A stretch of 64,000 nucleotides of DNA from Halosimplex aquaticum (GCF_028747785.1 NZ_CP118158.1:4216001-4280000); one strand, 5' to 3'. Positions 1 to 8,387 are shown, counted from the stretch's first letter. Notes: generated from the letters alone by a model not told the origin. Numbers and translations: made by a program.

Positions 1-248
1 CGGTAGTCGGTGCGGCTGACGGCCGCTTCGAGCGTCTCGTCGATGACCTCCATGTTCCGGCTCATGTCTGCGCCCTTGCGCCAGCTGGGCAGGTCGACGA
101 ACACTTCGAACTCGGCCATCAGGACGTACGGGCGTTTGTCCTCCCGTGCGATCTCGACGAGCTTCTCGACGCCGGTGACGCCGACGCGGTTGAGGCCGAC
201 GGTCACGTCCGGGCTCGACGCCTGGACGTCCGGCAGTTGCGGAGTCAT
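1..248 (-). CDS. mptA: GTP cyclohydrolase MptA (type IV), N-terminal part
   Basis: Partial gene: the start codon (ATG at 248, minus strand) is inside the window and the rest runs off the left edge. The 82 visible residues match the conserved N-terminus of MptA/FolE2-type GTP cyclohydrolases, including '[17 protein letters not shown]', '[13 protein letters not shown]' and '[15 protein letters not shown]'. MptA is the Fe(II)-dependent archaeal enzyme that opens the GTP ring to give 7,8-dihydroneopterin 2',3'-cyclic phosphate. In haloarchaea this feeds pterin/folate-type cofactors and, in some genomes, deazapurine tRNA modification. Catalytic residues in the C-terminal part cannot be checked. 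The call rests on strong N-terminal similarity recognised by eye. Confidence 0.9.
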   Translation of the reverse strand, partial: MTPQLPDVQASSPDVTVGLNRVGVTGVEKLVEIAREDKRPYVLMAEFEVFVDLPSWRKGADMSRNMEVIDETLEAAVSRTDY

Positions 249-353
249 TGCGCCCCGCTTAGGACCTTCCCCGAATAGTGCTTTCGAAAAGCCGAGTATT
301 CGCCACGCTCGGTGACGCGGCACTCGCTCGACGGCCGACCGGCGAGGGCGCCG

Positions 354-923
354 TCAGTCTTCGAGGTCGCGGAACAGCGCCTCGAAGTCGTCGTCGGCGA
401 GACGGTCGGCGGCCGCGGTCAGCGAGTCCCGCAGTTCCTCGCGCCGGGATTCGAGCCGCCGGAACTCCTCGCTGCCGTCGAGTTCCGACGTCTCTTTCGC
501 GGACTGGAGGGCGACGGCCGTCCGCGTCACGCGGTAGTAGTCCCGGAGCGTCCGCTCGTACTCCGCACAGCGCAACAGTCGGCCGATCGTCTCCAGGAGC
601 TCCTCGCTGCTGATCGGCTTGACCACGTAGTCGTCGAACTCCATGTCGACGATGTCGAAGTCCGCGTCGACGGCGGTCACCATCGCCACCCGTGCGTCGA
701 GTCCCCGCTCGCGGACCGTCTCGAGGACGTCGTCGCCGACGATGTCGGGCATCCGCCGGTCAAGCAGCACGACATCGACCGCCTCGTCCAGTTCCGCGAG
801 CGCTTCTTCCCCGCTGTAGGCAGTTCGGACCGCGTACTCCTCCCTGACGTGTGCGGCGTACGAATCGGCGACTGCGGGCTCGTCGTCGACGATGAGCACG
901 ACCGCCCGCTCCTGACTTGTCAT
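354..923 (-). CDS. Response regulator with receiver and HalX domains
   Basis: 189 residues from the ATG at 923. I prefer this start over an in-frame ATG 11 codons upstream because the receiver fold begins right after it. The CheY-like receiver covers about 8-115: acidic pair D13/D14, phospho-acceptor D55 in 'VVLLDRRMPD', and K102 in 'VVKPIS'. The C-terminal 70 residues are a charged helical segment of the HalX type, a domain of unknown function typical of haloarchaeal response regulators. There is no DNA-binding domain, so output is probably by protein contact. No histidine kinase lies beside it, so its partner is unknown. Confidence 0.9.
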   Translation of the reverse strand: MTSQERAVVLIVDDEPAVADSYAAHVREEYAVRTAYSGEEALAELDEAVDVVLLDRRMPDIVGDDVLETVRERGLDARVAMVTAVDADFDIVDMEFDDYVVKPISSEELLETIGRLLRCAEYERTLRDYYRVTRTAVALQSAKETSELDGSEEFRRLESRREELRDSLTAAADRLADDDFEALFRDLED

Positions 924-1007
924 TCGAACGTGGACATATGGAACAACGGTGTGCAAAAAGCTTCCGTCGATTTCGCTGCCGTCGAGACCGCGGGAAACCG
1001 GCCGGGA

Positions 1008-2057
1008 TCACCCCTCGTCGCGGTCGTCGACGAGGTCCTCGTACCGCGCGCCGGTCTGTTTCAGCGTCTCCGTCGAGTAGAGCCGCTCGTGGTCGTAGGG
1101 CAGGTACTCGCCGGCCAGCTCGTCGACCTTCTCGTCGACGGCCTCCTGCTCGCGCCCGTGGATCATCGTGAAGAGGTTGTACGGCCACTCCTGGTCCGGA
1201 CGCCGCGGCCGGTGATAGCAGAGCGTGACGTACGGGAGCCGGCCCACTTCGACGCCCCGCTCGTCCAGTTCGTCGTCCGGCAGGTCCCAGACGACCATGC
1301 AGTTGGCGTCGAAGCCCGTCGCGAGGTGGTTGACGACGCAGCCGATCCGCTTGATGCAGCCGTCTGCGAGCAGTCGGTCGACGCTGTCGAGCACGTCCGC
1401 CACCGGCGCGTCGACCGCCTCGGCCACGTCCCCGTACGGCGTCGCGGTGAGCGGGAACCCCTCCTGGACCTCCAGCAGGATCCGGCGGTCGAGGTCCGTC
1501 AGGTCCGCGGCGGCCCGCTCGCTGATCGTCGTCGCCGCCACGTCGGTCTCGGCGAGGCTCTCGCGGGCGAACCGGTCGGTGTTGACGACGGGGAACTCCA
1601 GGTCGATGTAGAAGTCCGTCAGCATCGGGAGGACGAGCACGGCGCAGCCGGTCCGCTCCTCGATCTCGGCGAGGATGGCGTCGCGCCGCTCCTTCGACGC
1701 GGCGGTCACCACGAACCACATGTTCCACTCGTGGTCGCGGGCGTAGTTGTGATTGACCTGGTCGTACTCGTTGATCACCGCCGCGACCTCGTCGAACCGG
1801 TCGACGGGCGCTTTGACTGCCGCCAGGGTCGAACTGCCGATGACCGGGGGGTTGAGCACGGGGCCGAACCGCCGGAAGACCCCCTCGTCGTAGAGCCGCT
1901 GGACCCGCTCCAGCGCCTCGGTCTCGTCCACGCCCACGTCGGCGGCGACGGCCTCGAAGGGCCGCTCCGCCACCGGGAACCCGCTCTGCCAGCCGTCGAC
2001 GATAGCCGCGTCGACCGGGTCCACCTGCGACCGCCAGTCGGCCGTCCCCTGACTCAT
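1008..2057 (-). CDS. ahbAB: Siroheme decarboxylase, fused AhbA-AhbB (Lrp/AsnC-like)
   Basis: 349 residues made of two tandem Lrp/AsnC-like units (about 14-165 and 185-340), each with a winged helix and an effector-type domain. The first contains 'YARDHEWNMWFV' (105-116) and the second 'CYHRPRRPDQEWPYN' followed by 'LFTMIHG'. These are the hallmark segments of siroheme decarboxylase subunits. The enzyme converts siroheme to 12,18-didecarboxysiroheme in the alternative (Ahb) heme pathway used by archaea and sulfate reducers. Fusion of both units in one chain replaces the AhbA/AhbB heterodimer. It is often annotated only as an Lrp/AsnC regulator. No other heme gene is adjacent, so the call rests on motifs. 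Confidence 0.85.
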   Translation of the reverse strand: MSQGTADWRSQVDPVDAAIVDGWQSGFPVAERPFEAVAADVGVDETEALERVQRLYDEGVFRRFGPVLNPPVIGSSTLAAVKAPVDRFDEVAAVINEYDQVNHNYARDHEWNMWFVVTAASKERRDAILAEIEERTGCAVLVLPMLTDFYIDLEFPVVNTDRFARESLAETDVAATTISERAAADLTDLDRRILLEVQEGFPLTATPYGDVAEAVDAPVADVLDSVDRLLADGCIKRIGCVVNHLATGFDANCMVVWDLPDDELDERGVEVGRLPYVTLCYHRPRRPDQEWPYNLFTMIHGREQEAVDEKVDELAGEYLPYDHERLYSTETLKQTGARYEDLVDDRDEG

Positions 2058-2191
2058 TCGACGGGAGTTAGGAGTAGTCCGGTGTGACTCTTTCGGACCG
2101 TCTCTCTCGCCGGGCGGTCCTCACAGGATACTGCCCGCTTTCGGTGCCGCTGACACCACTCCTTTGGTGCCAGGGTCCGAGGGGCCAGACG

Positions 2192-2845
2192 ATGGCTACT
2201 GAGGCCACGTTCACGGTGCCGTCCGACCAGTTTCCGCTGGGAACTATCTTCGAACAGCTGCCCGGGGTGACGGTCGAACTGGACCGGATCATCCCGGCAC
2301 AGGACGTCGTGATCCCCTATTTCTGGGTCCGAGGAACTCGTATCGAGGATATCGAGAACGCGTTTCAGGACCATCCGGGCGTGGAGAACATCGCGCTCGT
2401 CGATTCCATCGAAGACCAGTACCTGTTGCGCGTCGAGTGGTCGCTGGCGTACGATGGCATCCTGCGGGCGCTGACGGAGACCGGCGTCCCGCTCATCGAA
2501 GCCGTCGGCACGAACACGCAGTGGACCTTCGACGTCCGGGGCGACGACCAGCAGGACATCGCGTCGTTCCAACAGCGGTGCAAGGAGCTTTCGATCCCGA
2601 TCACGCTCTCAAAGCTGCACGCGCTCACGCCCCTCGAATCGGAGACCGAGTCCGCACTCACCGACGCCCAGCAAGAGGCGTTGGTGCTCGCGTACCGTCG
2701 CGGCTACTTCAACTCGCCGCGGGACGTGACGATGGCAGACCTCGGCGACGAACTGGGGATCACCCAGCAAGCAGTCGCGTCCCGGCTCCGACGCGGGATC
2801 GAAAAGATACTCGGCACGACGCTCCCCGAAACGCGGCCCCCCTGA
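2192..2845 (+). CDS. HTH-10 (bacterio-opsin activator type) regulator
   Basis: 217 residues from ATG 2192. A longer in-frame start at 2084 exists, but the extra N-terminus is not family-like and a weak 'CCTTTGG' box lies 28 bases before 2192. The N-terminal 150 residues resemble the BAT/GAF-associated sensor region ('FPLGTIFEQLPGVTVELDR'). The C-terminal HTH-10 domain (155-206) has 'LTDAQQEALVLAYRRGYF' and 'ITQQAVASRLRRGI', the recognition-helix signature of this haloarchaeal regulator family. It starts divergently from ahbAB, with 134 bases between the two start codons, so control of ahbAB is possible but unproven. Ligand unknown. Confidence 0.88.
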   Translation: MATEATFTVPSDQFPLGTIFEQLPGVTVELDRIIPAQDVVIPYFWVRGTRIEDIENAFQDHPGVENIALVDSIEDQYLLRVEWSLAYDGILRALTETGVPLIEAVGTNTQWTFDVRGDDQQDIASFQQRCKELSIPITLSKLHALTPLESETESALTDAQQEALVLAYRRGYFNSPRDVTMADLGDELGITQQAVASRLRRGIEKILGTTLPETRPP

Positions 2846-2914
2846 CGACGGGCATATAAATGGTTTGTATACTAAAAAGCAGGTGGGATCCGTGCGGAAC
2901 AGCTACGAGAGAGT

Positions 2915-3271
2915 ATGGCTGGGACCCAACTCGACCTGGATACGATCGTCGACCTCTGTAGAGACGAAGACCGCCGCATCGTGCTTGCAGTACTGGTAGA
3001 ACGACAGCGTGCAGTGACGCTCGACGGTCTCGCGAGAGCGATCGTCGAGCACAGCGACGACATCTCGTCGGACGCCTCCGCCGAGACGGTCGCTAGGATG
3101 AAAACGTCCCTGTATCACTGCCACGTCCCGAAATTAGCGGACGCCGGGCTCGTCACTTTCGATACCGACCGGAAGCTGGTGGAGCCGGAAGACGGATTCG
3201 AGCAGATCGAACCGCATCTCGGCTCGGTCCTCGGGGACGGTACCGAGGCCCCTGCGCCCGTGAAACTGTAG
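2915..3271 (+). CDS. Small winged-helix protein, DUF7344-like
   Basis: 118 residues. The pattern 'LCRDEDRRIVLAVLVERQ' followed by 'VTLDGLARAIVEH' and 'LYHCHVPKLADAGLVTFD' is the DUF7344-type winged helix common in haloarchaea. These are small DNA-binding-like proteins of unknown target. An AT-rich stretch with 'CATATAAATGG' (about 2852-2862) lies upstream and could serve as its promoter. The next gene starts 220 bases downstream and has its own promoter, so this looks monocistronic. Function is otherwise unknown. Confidence 0.8.
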   Translation: MAGTQLDLDTIVDLCRDEDRRIVLAVLVERQRAVTLDGLARAIVEHSDDISSDASAETVARMKTSLYHCHVPKLADAGLVTFDTDRKLVEPEDGFEQIEPHLGSVLGDGTEAPAPVKL

Positions 3272-3464
3272 TCTCCACCGAAGAACGCTTCATCGGCGAA
3301 GTCACGACCCGTCTGTCCTCGTAACCGAGGCCGGCGAACGAACCGCGGGGAGACGGACCGCGACGAACGGTCGAAACGGGGTCGGGAAACCGACCACGCT
3401 CGTACTCGCTCGCCGGAATCTAGTCACGTTGCGCTCTACGCAGGTGCTCAGTGAGGACAAAGCA

Positions 3465-3470
3465 TTTATT
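3465..3470 (+). promoter_or_regulatory. TATA box for the lipoprotein gene at 3493
   Basis: 'TTTATT' centred about 26 bases before the GTG at 3493, the spacing expected for a leaderless haloarchaeal transcript. It supports the GTG start. Confidence 0.5.
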
Positions 3471-3492
3471 CGAAAGGAGCGCCGGCTAGGTT

Positions 3493-4353
3493 GTGAATCG
3501 GCGACACTTTCTGTCTGTTCTGGGGGCGACAGCCCCGTTGACCGGGTGCCTCTCCCGGGGGAGCGGTGGCTCGCTCGCCGTCGGCGACTCGTTTCGGACG
3601 GCAGCGGGAGCGACGGTCACGGTGGCCGATATCCGCCTCCGACGGACGCTGTTCGATATGGCCTTTCCCGACGCGGTCGTCCTGCTCGCTCCGCCGGAGT
3701 CTCAGTTCGTCCTGGTCACTGTTTCGCTCGACGGACGGAACGCGCTGGTTCCCGATCCGAGTTCGTTTGGACTCAGCATCGACGGCGCGGGCTGGACCGG
3801 GAGCACGAGACTGGGGGGAACGAACATCGACCACCGACTCTCGACTCCGAACGACGCCGTCCACCGAACGCCGAGCGGGGCGGACGAACGCGGGGACGAC
3901 CTCGCGACCGTCGGATTCACCGTACCGGTAGACGTCGAACCCGATCAGGTGTCCGTCGCGTGGGAGCGCGACGGGCAGACGGCGCGGTGGATAGGAGACG
4001 ACGGCCTGGCGGACGCGCTCGGTTCGCCGCCGGACTTTCGCGTCGAGGCCATCGATCACCCCGATGCGTTCGCCTGCGACGAGAGGTTCGACGTCTCCGT
4101 GACGGTCGCGAACGACGGCGGCCGCGCCGGCGTCTTTCAGGCCGTCTTCCCCGCGGTGGAACCGATCGACGAGGGCCACCCGGACTCGTTCGCAGAGCGG
4201 ATCCCGTCCGGGGAATCGAAAACGTGGACCGGGTCGCTGGAGTTCCCGCCGCACCTGCACCCGGACGGCTGTGACGACGACGTGCAGTCGGCGACGTTCG
4301 AACTCGATTGGGGACTGGGGACCAGAGCGATCACGCTCGAACGGCGGACGTAG
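3493..4353 (+). CDS. Secreted lipoprotein, haloarchaeal hypothetical
   Basis: 286 residues from a GTG start. The N-terminus 'MNRRHFLSVLGATAPLTGC' combines a twin-arginine-like RR, a hydrophobic core and a lipobox with Cys19, so the product should be exported and lipid-anchored. The mature part is beta-rich; 'VTVADIRLRRTLF' and 'FVLVTVSLDGRNALVPD' recall DUF4352-like immunoglobulin-type extracellular domains. A second beta domain follows (about 175-280, 'FDVSVTVANDGGRAGVFQAV'), resembling CARDB/NEAT-like adhesion modules. No catalytic motif is visible. Neighbours give no functional hint. Function unknown. Confidence 0.75.
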   Translation: MNRRHFLSVLGATAPLTGCLSRGSGGSLAVGDSFRTAAGATVTVADIRLRRTLFDMAFPDAVVLLAPPESQFVLVTVSLDGRNALVPDPSSFGLSIDGAGWTGSTRLGGTNIDHRLSTPNDAVHRTPSGADERGDDLATVGFTVPVDVEPDQVSVAWERDGQTARWIGDDGLADALGSPPDFRVEAIDHPDAFACDERFDVSVTVANDGGRAGVFQAVFPAVEPIDEGHPDSFAERIPSGESKTWTGSLEFPPHLHPDGCDDDVQSATFELDWGLGTRAITLERRT

Positions 4354-4408
4354 ACCGGTCGGTAGCAGCCACGGCAGAAACACCCAGCGCGTTGCCCGAA
4401 GCGGGCCG

Positions 4409-4416
4409 CTTTAGAG
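4409..4416 (+). promoter_or_regulatory. TATA box for the TrpD2-like gene
   Basis: 'CTTTAGAG' centred 27 bases before ATG 4439, consistent with a leaderless transcript. Confidence 0.5.
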
Positions 4417-4438
4417 TCGCCGGTCCGAACAGTTTCCC

Positions 4439-5509
4439 ATGGCTCAAACGACCCAGGAGTTCGGCGACTGGCCGCTGAAGCGGCTGATGACGGAGGTCGT
4501 CGGATCCGGACAGAAGTCCGCGGAGGACATGACGCGCGACCAGGCCCGCGAGGCCTTCCAGCGCATCCTCGCCGGCGAACCCGACCCGACGACGCTCGGC
4601 GCGTTCTGGCTCGCCAACCGCTGGAAGCGCAACAACGCCGAGGAACTGGCGGCGTACCTCGACGTGATGCGCGAGGAGAGCGTCGAGACGGCCGAGCCCG
4701 ACGCCGACCCCGTCGACTGCGGCGCCAACTACGACGGCAAGGGTCGCTCGGCGATTCTGGGCGTCGCCGCGGGCGTCGTCGCCGCCGCCACGGGCACCCC
4801 CGTCGTCGTCCACAGCGGCGACCGCGTCCCCACGCAGAAACAGGACGCCTACAAGCACGTCCTCGACGAACTCGGCGTGCGGACAGAGATCGAACCCGGC
4901 GAGAGCGCGGACATGGTGGACGAGGTCGGCTTCGGTTTCTACTACCAGCCGGCCTTCAATCCCGGGGTCGACGCGCTGTTCGACCGCCGCGACCAGATGG
5001 GCGTTCGGACGTTCGTCAACACCGTCGAGACGCTCGCTAACCCCGCGAACGCCGACGTGCACCTCGGCTCGTTCTACCACCTCGCCTTCGCGACGAAGAT
5101 GACCGACACGCTCCAGGCCACCGAGAGCCAGGACGTCTCGCGGACGCTGTTCTTCCAGGGCATGGAAGGCTACGACGACGTGCGTCCCGGGACCACGGTC
5201 GTCGCCGAGTGGAACGCGGGCGACGAGGAACTCGACGACTTCGAGATCCAGACCGCGAACTACGGCATGGACTTCGAGAGCGAGGACCTCCAGGTTGACG
5301 ACGTGGCCGCCGAATCGGCCGCGATCACCGAGGACGTCCTCGCCGGCGAGCGCGACGACCAGTTCGCCGACGCCGTCGCGCTCAACGCCGCCCTGCGGAT
5401 CTACGCCCGCGAGGACGCCGACTCGCTGGACGAGGGGCTGGAGATGGCACGCGACGCGCTCGACAGCGGCGACGCCGCGGACGTGCTCGACGACCTGCGG
5501 GAGTTCTGA
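4439..5509 (+). CDS. TrpD2/YbiB-like phosphoribosyltransferase-fold protein
   Basis: 356 residues with the nucleoside phosphorylase/anthranilate phosphoribosyltransferase fold: an N-terminal helical domain ('AREAFQRILAGEPDPTTLGA', 36-55) and an alpha/beta domain. The TrpD phosphate-binding 'GTGGD' is replaced by 'DCGANYDGKGR' (93-103), and 'VVVHSGDRVPTQ' (122-133) stands where TrpD has its KHGNR region. This is the TrpD2 (YbiB) pattern, whose characterised bacterial member binds nucleic acid rather than making tryptophan. It is often auto-annotated as anthranilate phosphoribosyltransferase. It lies 100 bases upstream of the UxaA cluster on the same strand. True activity unknown; I doubt a tryptophan role. 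Confidence 0.75.
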   Translation: MAQTTQEFGDWPLKRLMTEVVGSGQKSAEDMTRDQAREAFQRILAGEPDPTTLGAFWLANRWKRNNAEELAAYLDVMREESVETAEPDADPVDCGANYDGKGRSAILGVAAGVVAAATGTPVVVHSGDRVPTQKQDAYKHVLDELGVRTEIEPGESADMVDEVGFGFYYQPAFNPGVDALFDRRDQMGVRTFVNTVETLANPANADVHLGSFYHLAFATKMTDTLQATESQDVSRTLFFQGMEGYDDVRPGTTVVAEWNAGDEELDDFEIQTANYGMDFESEDLQVDDVAAESAAITEDVLAGERDDQFADAVALNAALRIYAREDADSLDEGLEMARDALDSGDAADVLDDLREF

Positions 5510-5609
5510 CGGCGACATCGGGAACCGTCGGTCGACCGACCCGGTTTCGTCCGACAGATTCCGCGAGAGCGCGACAGATTCTTGCGGCACGAGAGAGACT
5601 ATTGTGCCG

Positions 5610-6794
5610 ATGGACACTTTCGAGGGATACCGCCGACCGGACGGCCGGATCGGCGTGCGCAACCACGTCGCGGTCCTGCCCACGTCGGTCGCGGCGAGCC
5701 CGGTCGCCGACCGCATCGCCGGCGACGCCGGCCGATGGGCACGCGCAACGCCCCACCAGATGGGAACCAGTCAACCCGACGCCGGGCGCGAGCGCACGCG
5801 GACGGTCCTCTCGGGCATCGGCCGCAACCCGAACGTCGGCGCGGCGCTCGTCGTCGAACTCGGGACCGAGGATCTAGACGCCGAGGACGTCGCCGACGAC
5901 GTCGCGAAGTCGGGCAAACCCGTCGAGACGCTGGCGGTCCGCGAGGCCGGCGGGACGGAGGGCGCGCTCGACGCGGGGGCCGAAATCGTCGCGGACCTCT
6001 GGGAGGAGGTCGGCGATCAGTCCCGCGAGGAAGCCGACGCGAGCGAACTCGTCTTCGGCGTCGAGTGCGGCGGCAGCGACGCGACGAGCGGCATCGCGGC
6101 CAACCCCGCCGTCGGCGACGCGTCCGACCGCCTCGTCGACGCGGGCGGAACGGCCTGTATCTCGGAGACGCCGGAGTTCATCGGCGCCGAGCACGTCGTC
6201 GCAGACCGGTGCGTCGACGAGCAGACGCGCGAGAGACTTTTCGATCGGGTGGGCCGGCGCGAGGAACTGGCCGACCTGATGGGCGTCGACATGCGCGGCG
6301 CCCAGCCCACGCCGGGCAACCAGGAGGGCGGGCTGACCACCATCGAGGAGAAGAGCCTCGGCGCCATCGCCAAGTGCGGCACGCGGCCCATCCGGCACGT
6401 CGTCGACTACGGGGAGGAACTGCCCGTCGGGGGCGGCGTCGCGGTGATGGACACGCCGGGGTACGACGTCGAGAGCGTCGTCGGCAAGGTCGCCGGCGGC
6501 GCGCAGGTGATCGCCTTCACGACGGGTCGGGGATCGACAACCGGGAACCCCATCGCGCCGGTGATCAAGGTGACCGGCAACCCGCGGACCGCAGAGCGCC
6601 TCGCGTCGAACATGGACGTCGACGCGAGCACGGTCATCGACGGCGAACCGCTCGCCGAGGCGGGCGAGCGCGTGTATCGAACCCTACTGTCCGTCGCCGA
6701 CGGCGCCGAGACCGCCGCGGAGACCCGCCGACTGGAGGAGTTCGCGATCAACGAGCGCCAGCCGCGGGAACTCGCTGCGGAGGGCGGCCGATGA
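5610..6794 (+). CDS. UxaA-family dehydratase large subunit, paralogue 1
   Basis: 394 residues from ATG 5610 (GTG 5604 is also in frame). It is homologous to the C-terminal catalytic region of altronate/galactarate dehydratases, which remove water from sugar acids using an iron centre. Present: 'GVECGGSDATSG' (150-161) and 'GNQEGGLTTIEEKSLGAIAK' (236-255), plus the 'TTGRGSTTGNPIAPVIKVTG' C-terminal block. Absent: the family 'HGxGC' segment is 'TPHQMGTSQ' (47-55) and 'GLGCE' is 'ELGTE' (83-88 region), so two conserved Cys are lost. The second paralogue at 7158 keeps exactly those. It is followed by the SAF small subunit after 22 bases. Substrate unknown. Confidence 0.88.
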   Translation: MDTFEGYRRPDGRIGVRNHVAVLPTSVAASPVADRIAGDAGRWARATPHQMGTSQPDAGRERTRTVLSGIGRNPNVGAALVVELGTEDLDAEDVADDVAKSGKPVETLAVREAGGTEGALDAGAEIVADLWEEVGDQSREEADASELVFGVECGGSDATSGIAANPAVGDASDRLVDAGGTACISETPEFIGAEHVVADRCVDEQTRERLFDRVGRREELADLMGVDMRGAQPTPGNQEGGLTTIEEKSLGAIAKCGTRPIRHVVDYGEELPVGGGVAVMDTPGYDVESVVGKVAGGAQVIAFTTGRGSTTGNPIAPVIKVTGNPRTAERLASNMDVDASTVIDGEPLAEAGERVYRTLLSVADGAETAAETRRLEEFAINERQPRELAAEGGR

Positions 6795-6816
6795 GCGCGG
6801 TTCGGGAGGGTGACCG

Positions 6817-7161
6817 ATGAAGGGCGAAGTGCTCGACGGACGGGCGCTGTTGATGGCAACCGAGGACAACGTCGCGACGGCGCTCGAAGACCTCGAACCC
6901 GGTGACACCCTCGACGATGCCGATCCGCCGCTGACAGTCGCCGACGAGGTCCCGTTCGGCCACAAGGTCGCGCTCGCCGACCTCGACGCCGGGGAGACAG
7001 TGCACAAGTACGGCGAGGTCATCGGCGAAGCGTCGGAGGATGTCGCTCGCGGCGAGTGGGTCCACACCCACAACTGCGAGAGCACGCGGGGACGTGGCGA
7101 CCGCGCAGTGGCGGACGCCGGGGCGGAGCCCGCGGAGACCGACGGGAGTGAGTCGGCGTGA
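6817..7161 (+). CDS. UxaA-family small subunit (SAF domain)
   Basis: 114 residues. 'GHKVALADLDAGETVHKYGE' and 'IGEASEDVARGEWVHTHN' are the SAF-domain signatures of the N-terminal part of UxaA/GarD, here a separate polypeptide as in many archaea and in SuyAB-type lyases. This subunit normally closes over the substrate. It sits between the two large-subunit paralogues. Its stop (TGA 7159-7161) overlaps the GTG start of the second paralogue at 7158, so the genes are very likely co-translated. The C-terminal 25 residues are an acidic tail. Confidence 0.88.
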   Translation: MKGEVLDGRALLMATEDNVATALEDLEPGDTLDDADPPLTVADEVPFGHKVALADLDAGETVHKYGEVIGEASEDVARGEWVHTHNCESTRGRGDRAVADAGAEPAETDGSESA

Positions 7162-8264
7162 GCCTGAAACAGGGATTCGAGGCCGTCGACCGCGGCGACC
7201 GCGGCGTGGGCGTGCGCGACCGAGTGCTCGTCCTGCCGTCGGTCATCTGCTCGCGGATCGTCGCCGACCGGATCGCCGAGGCGGTGCCGGGCGCGGTGAG
7301 CGCGCCGCACGACCACGGCTGCGCCCAGATCGGCGACGACAAATCGCAAACCCTCCGGGCGTTTCTCGGCGTGGGGTCGAACCCCAACGTCGCGGGGACG
7401 GTCGTCGTCGGTCTGGGCTGTGAGTCGATCCAGAGCGACGACGTGGCCGCGGACCTGGCGGACCTTGGAGTTCCCGTCCGGGAGACGGCGATCCAGGACG
7501 CCGGGGGGACCGAGGCGACGGTCGAGGCGGGCGTCGACGCGGCCCGACAGCTCCGGGACGCAGCGGAGTCGGGCGTCGGGCGGACCGCCGATCTCTCGGA
7601 TCTGACGGTCGGCGTCGTCTCGGGCGATCTCTCGGCGTCGACCCGCGAGACGGCGGACCCGCTGGTGGGCCGGGCAGTGGACGAACTGGTCGAGGCGGGC
7701 GCAAGCGTCGTCGCTGCCGGGAGCGAGCGCGTGGTCGCCCACCCTGACGCCGCCGCGGCGCGCGCCGCGAGCGACGAGACCGCGACGGCCGTCCAGGACG
7801 TCGCTGAACGCCACGGCGGTCAGCCTGCGCGCGCGTCGCGAGTGGGCCGAGAGGCCGCCGACCACGAGTTCGACGTCGTGATGAGGGCCTGGGGCGACCA
7901 GCCGGTCCGGGACGTGCTCGACTACGGCGAGCGGGCCGTCCACGAGGAGGGACTGGCCGTGGTCGACGCGCCCTCGCGGTTCACGGAGGCGGCGACGGGG
8001 CTGGTCGCCGCGGGCGCGCAGGTCGTGATCCACGTCACCGGCGAGGGCGTGCCGACGGGCCACCCAGTCGCGCCGGTACTCAAGGTCTCCGGCGACGAGG
8101 CGACGCTCTCGGCCGTCGGCGGCGACATCGACGTGGACGCGAGGGCCGCCGCGGCCGGTGACCTGGTCGACCGCCTGCGGGCGGTCGCGGGCGGCGAGCG
8201 CGTCCGCGCGGAGGAACACGGGCTCGAATCGTCGGCGATCACGCGGATCGGCCCGTCGATGTGA
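7158..8264 (+). CDS. UxaA-family dehydratase large subunit, paralogue 2
   Basis: 368 residues from a GTG overlapping the upstream stop. Same family as the gene at 5610 ('RDRVLVLPSVICSRIVADRI', 'VRETAIQDAGGTEATVEAGV', 'VPTGHPVAPVLKVSG'). It keeps 'PHDHGCAQIG' (50-59) and 'GLGCES' (85-90), which paralogue 1 lost. The 'CGGSD' motif is replaced by 'VVSGDLSAS' (153-161), and the 'GNxxGG...EKxLGxIAK' motif is absent. Either alone would be an incomplete UxaA; together they contain the full motif set. I infer a heteromeric enzyme with a composite site. Substrate unknown; no sugar-acid transporter or kinase is adjacent. Confidence 0.85.
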   Translation: MSLKQGFEAVDRGDRGVGVRDRVLVLPSVICSRIVADRIAEAVPGAVSAPHDHGCAQIGDDKSQTLRAFLGVGSNPNVAGTVVVGLGCESIQSDDVAADLADLGVPVRETAIQDAGGTEATVEAGVDAARQLRDAAESGVGRTADLSDLTVGVVSGDLSASTRETADPLVGRAVDELVEAGASVVAAGSERVVAHPDAAAARAASDETATAVQDVAERHGGQPARASRVGREAADHEFDVVMRAWGDQPVRDVLDYGERAVHEEGLAVVDAPSRFTEAATGLVAAGAQVVIHVTGEGVPTGHPVAPVLKVSGDEATLSAVGGDIDVDARAAAAGDLVDRLRAVAGGERVRAEEHGLESSAITRIGPSM

Positions 8265-8356
8265 GCGGCGGGTCGCGAGCCCCCACCGAGTCGTCCGCGA
8301 CGGCGGTCGTGGCCGCGTCGTGACGCCGGGGCCGTCTGCGACGGCGGTACCATCAG

Positions 8357-8365
8357 GGTTTTCTT
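8357..8365 (+). promoter_or_regulatory. TATA box for the cyclophilin gene
   Basis: 'GGTTTTCTT' centred 27 bases before ATG 8388, in the 123-base gap after the UxaA cluster. Suggests an independent leaderless transcript. Confidence 0.45.
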
Positions 8366-8387
8366 CGCTCCGGCGCTCTGTCGAATC

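Noticed and set aside
312..2087. A 591-codon plus-strand frame across the response regulator and ahbAB
   Set aside because: Antisense shadow of two clear minus-strand genes; no domain recognisable.
4439..5509. Calling the TrpD2-like gene trpD (anthranilate phosphoribosyltransferase)
   Set aside because: The GTGGD phosphate loop is absent and no tryptophan genes are adjacent.
5582..6820. A 412-codon frame overlapping the first UxaA gene
   Set aside because: Arg/Gly-rich out-of-frame shadow of a clear family member.
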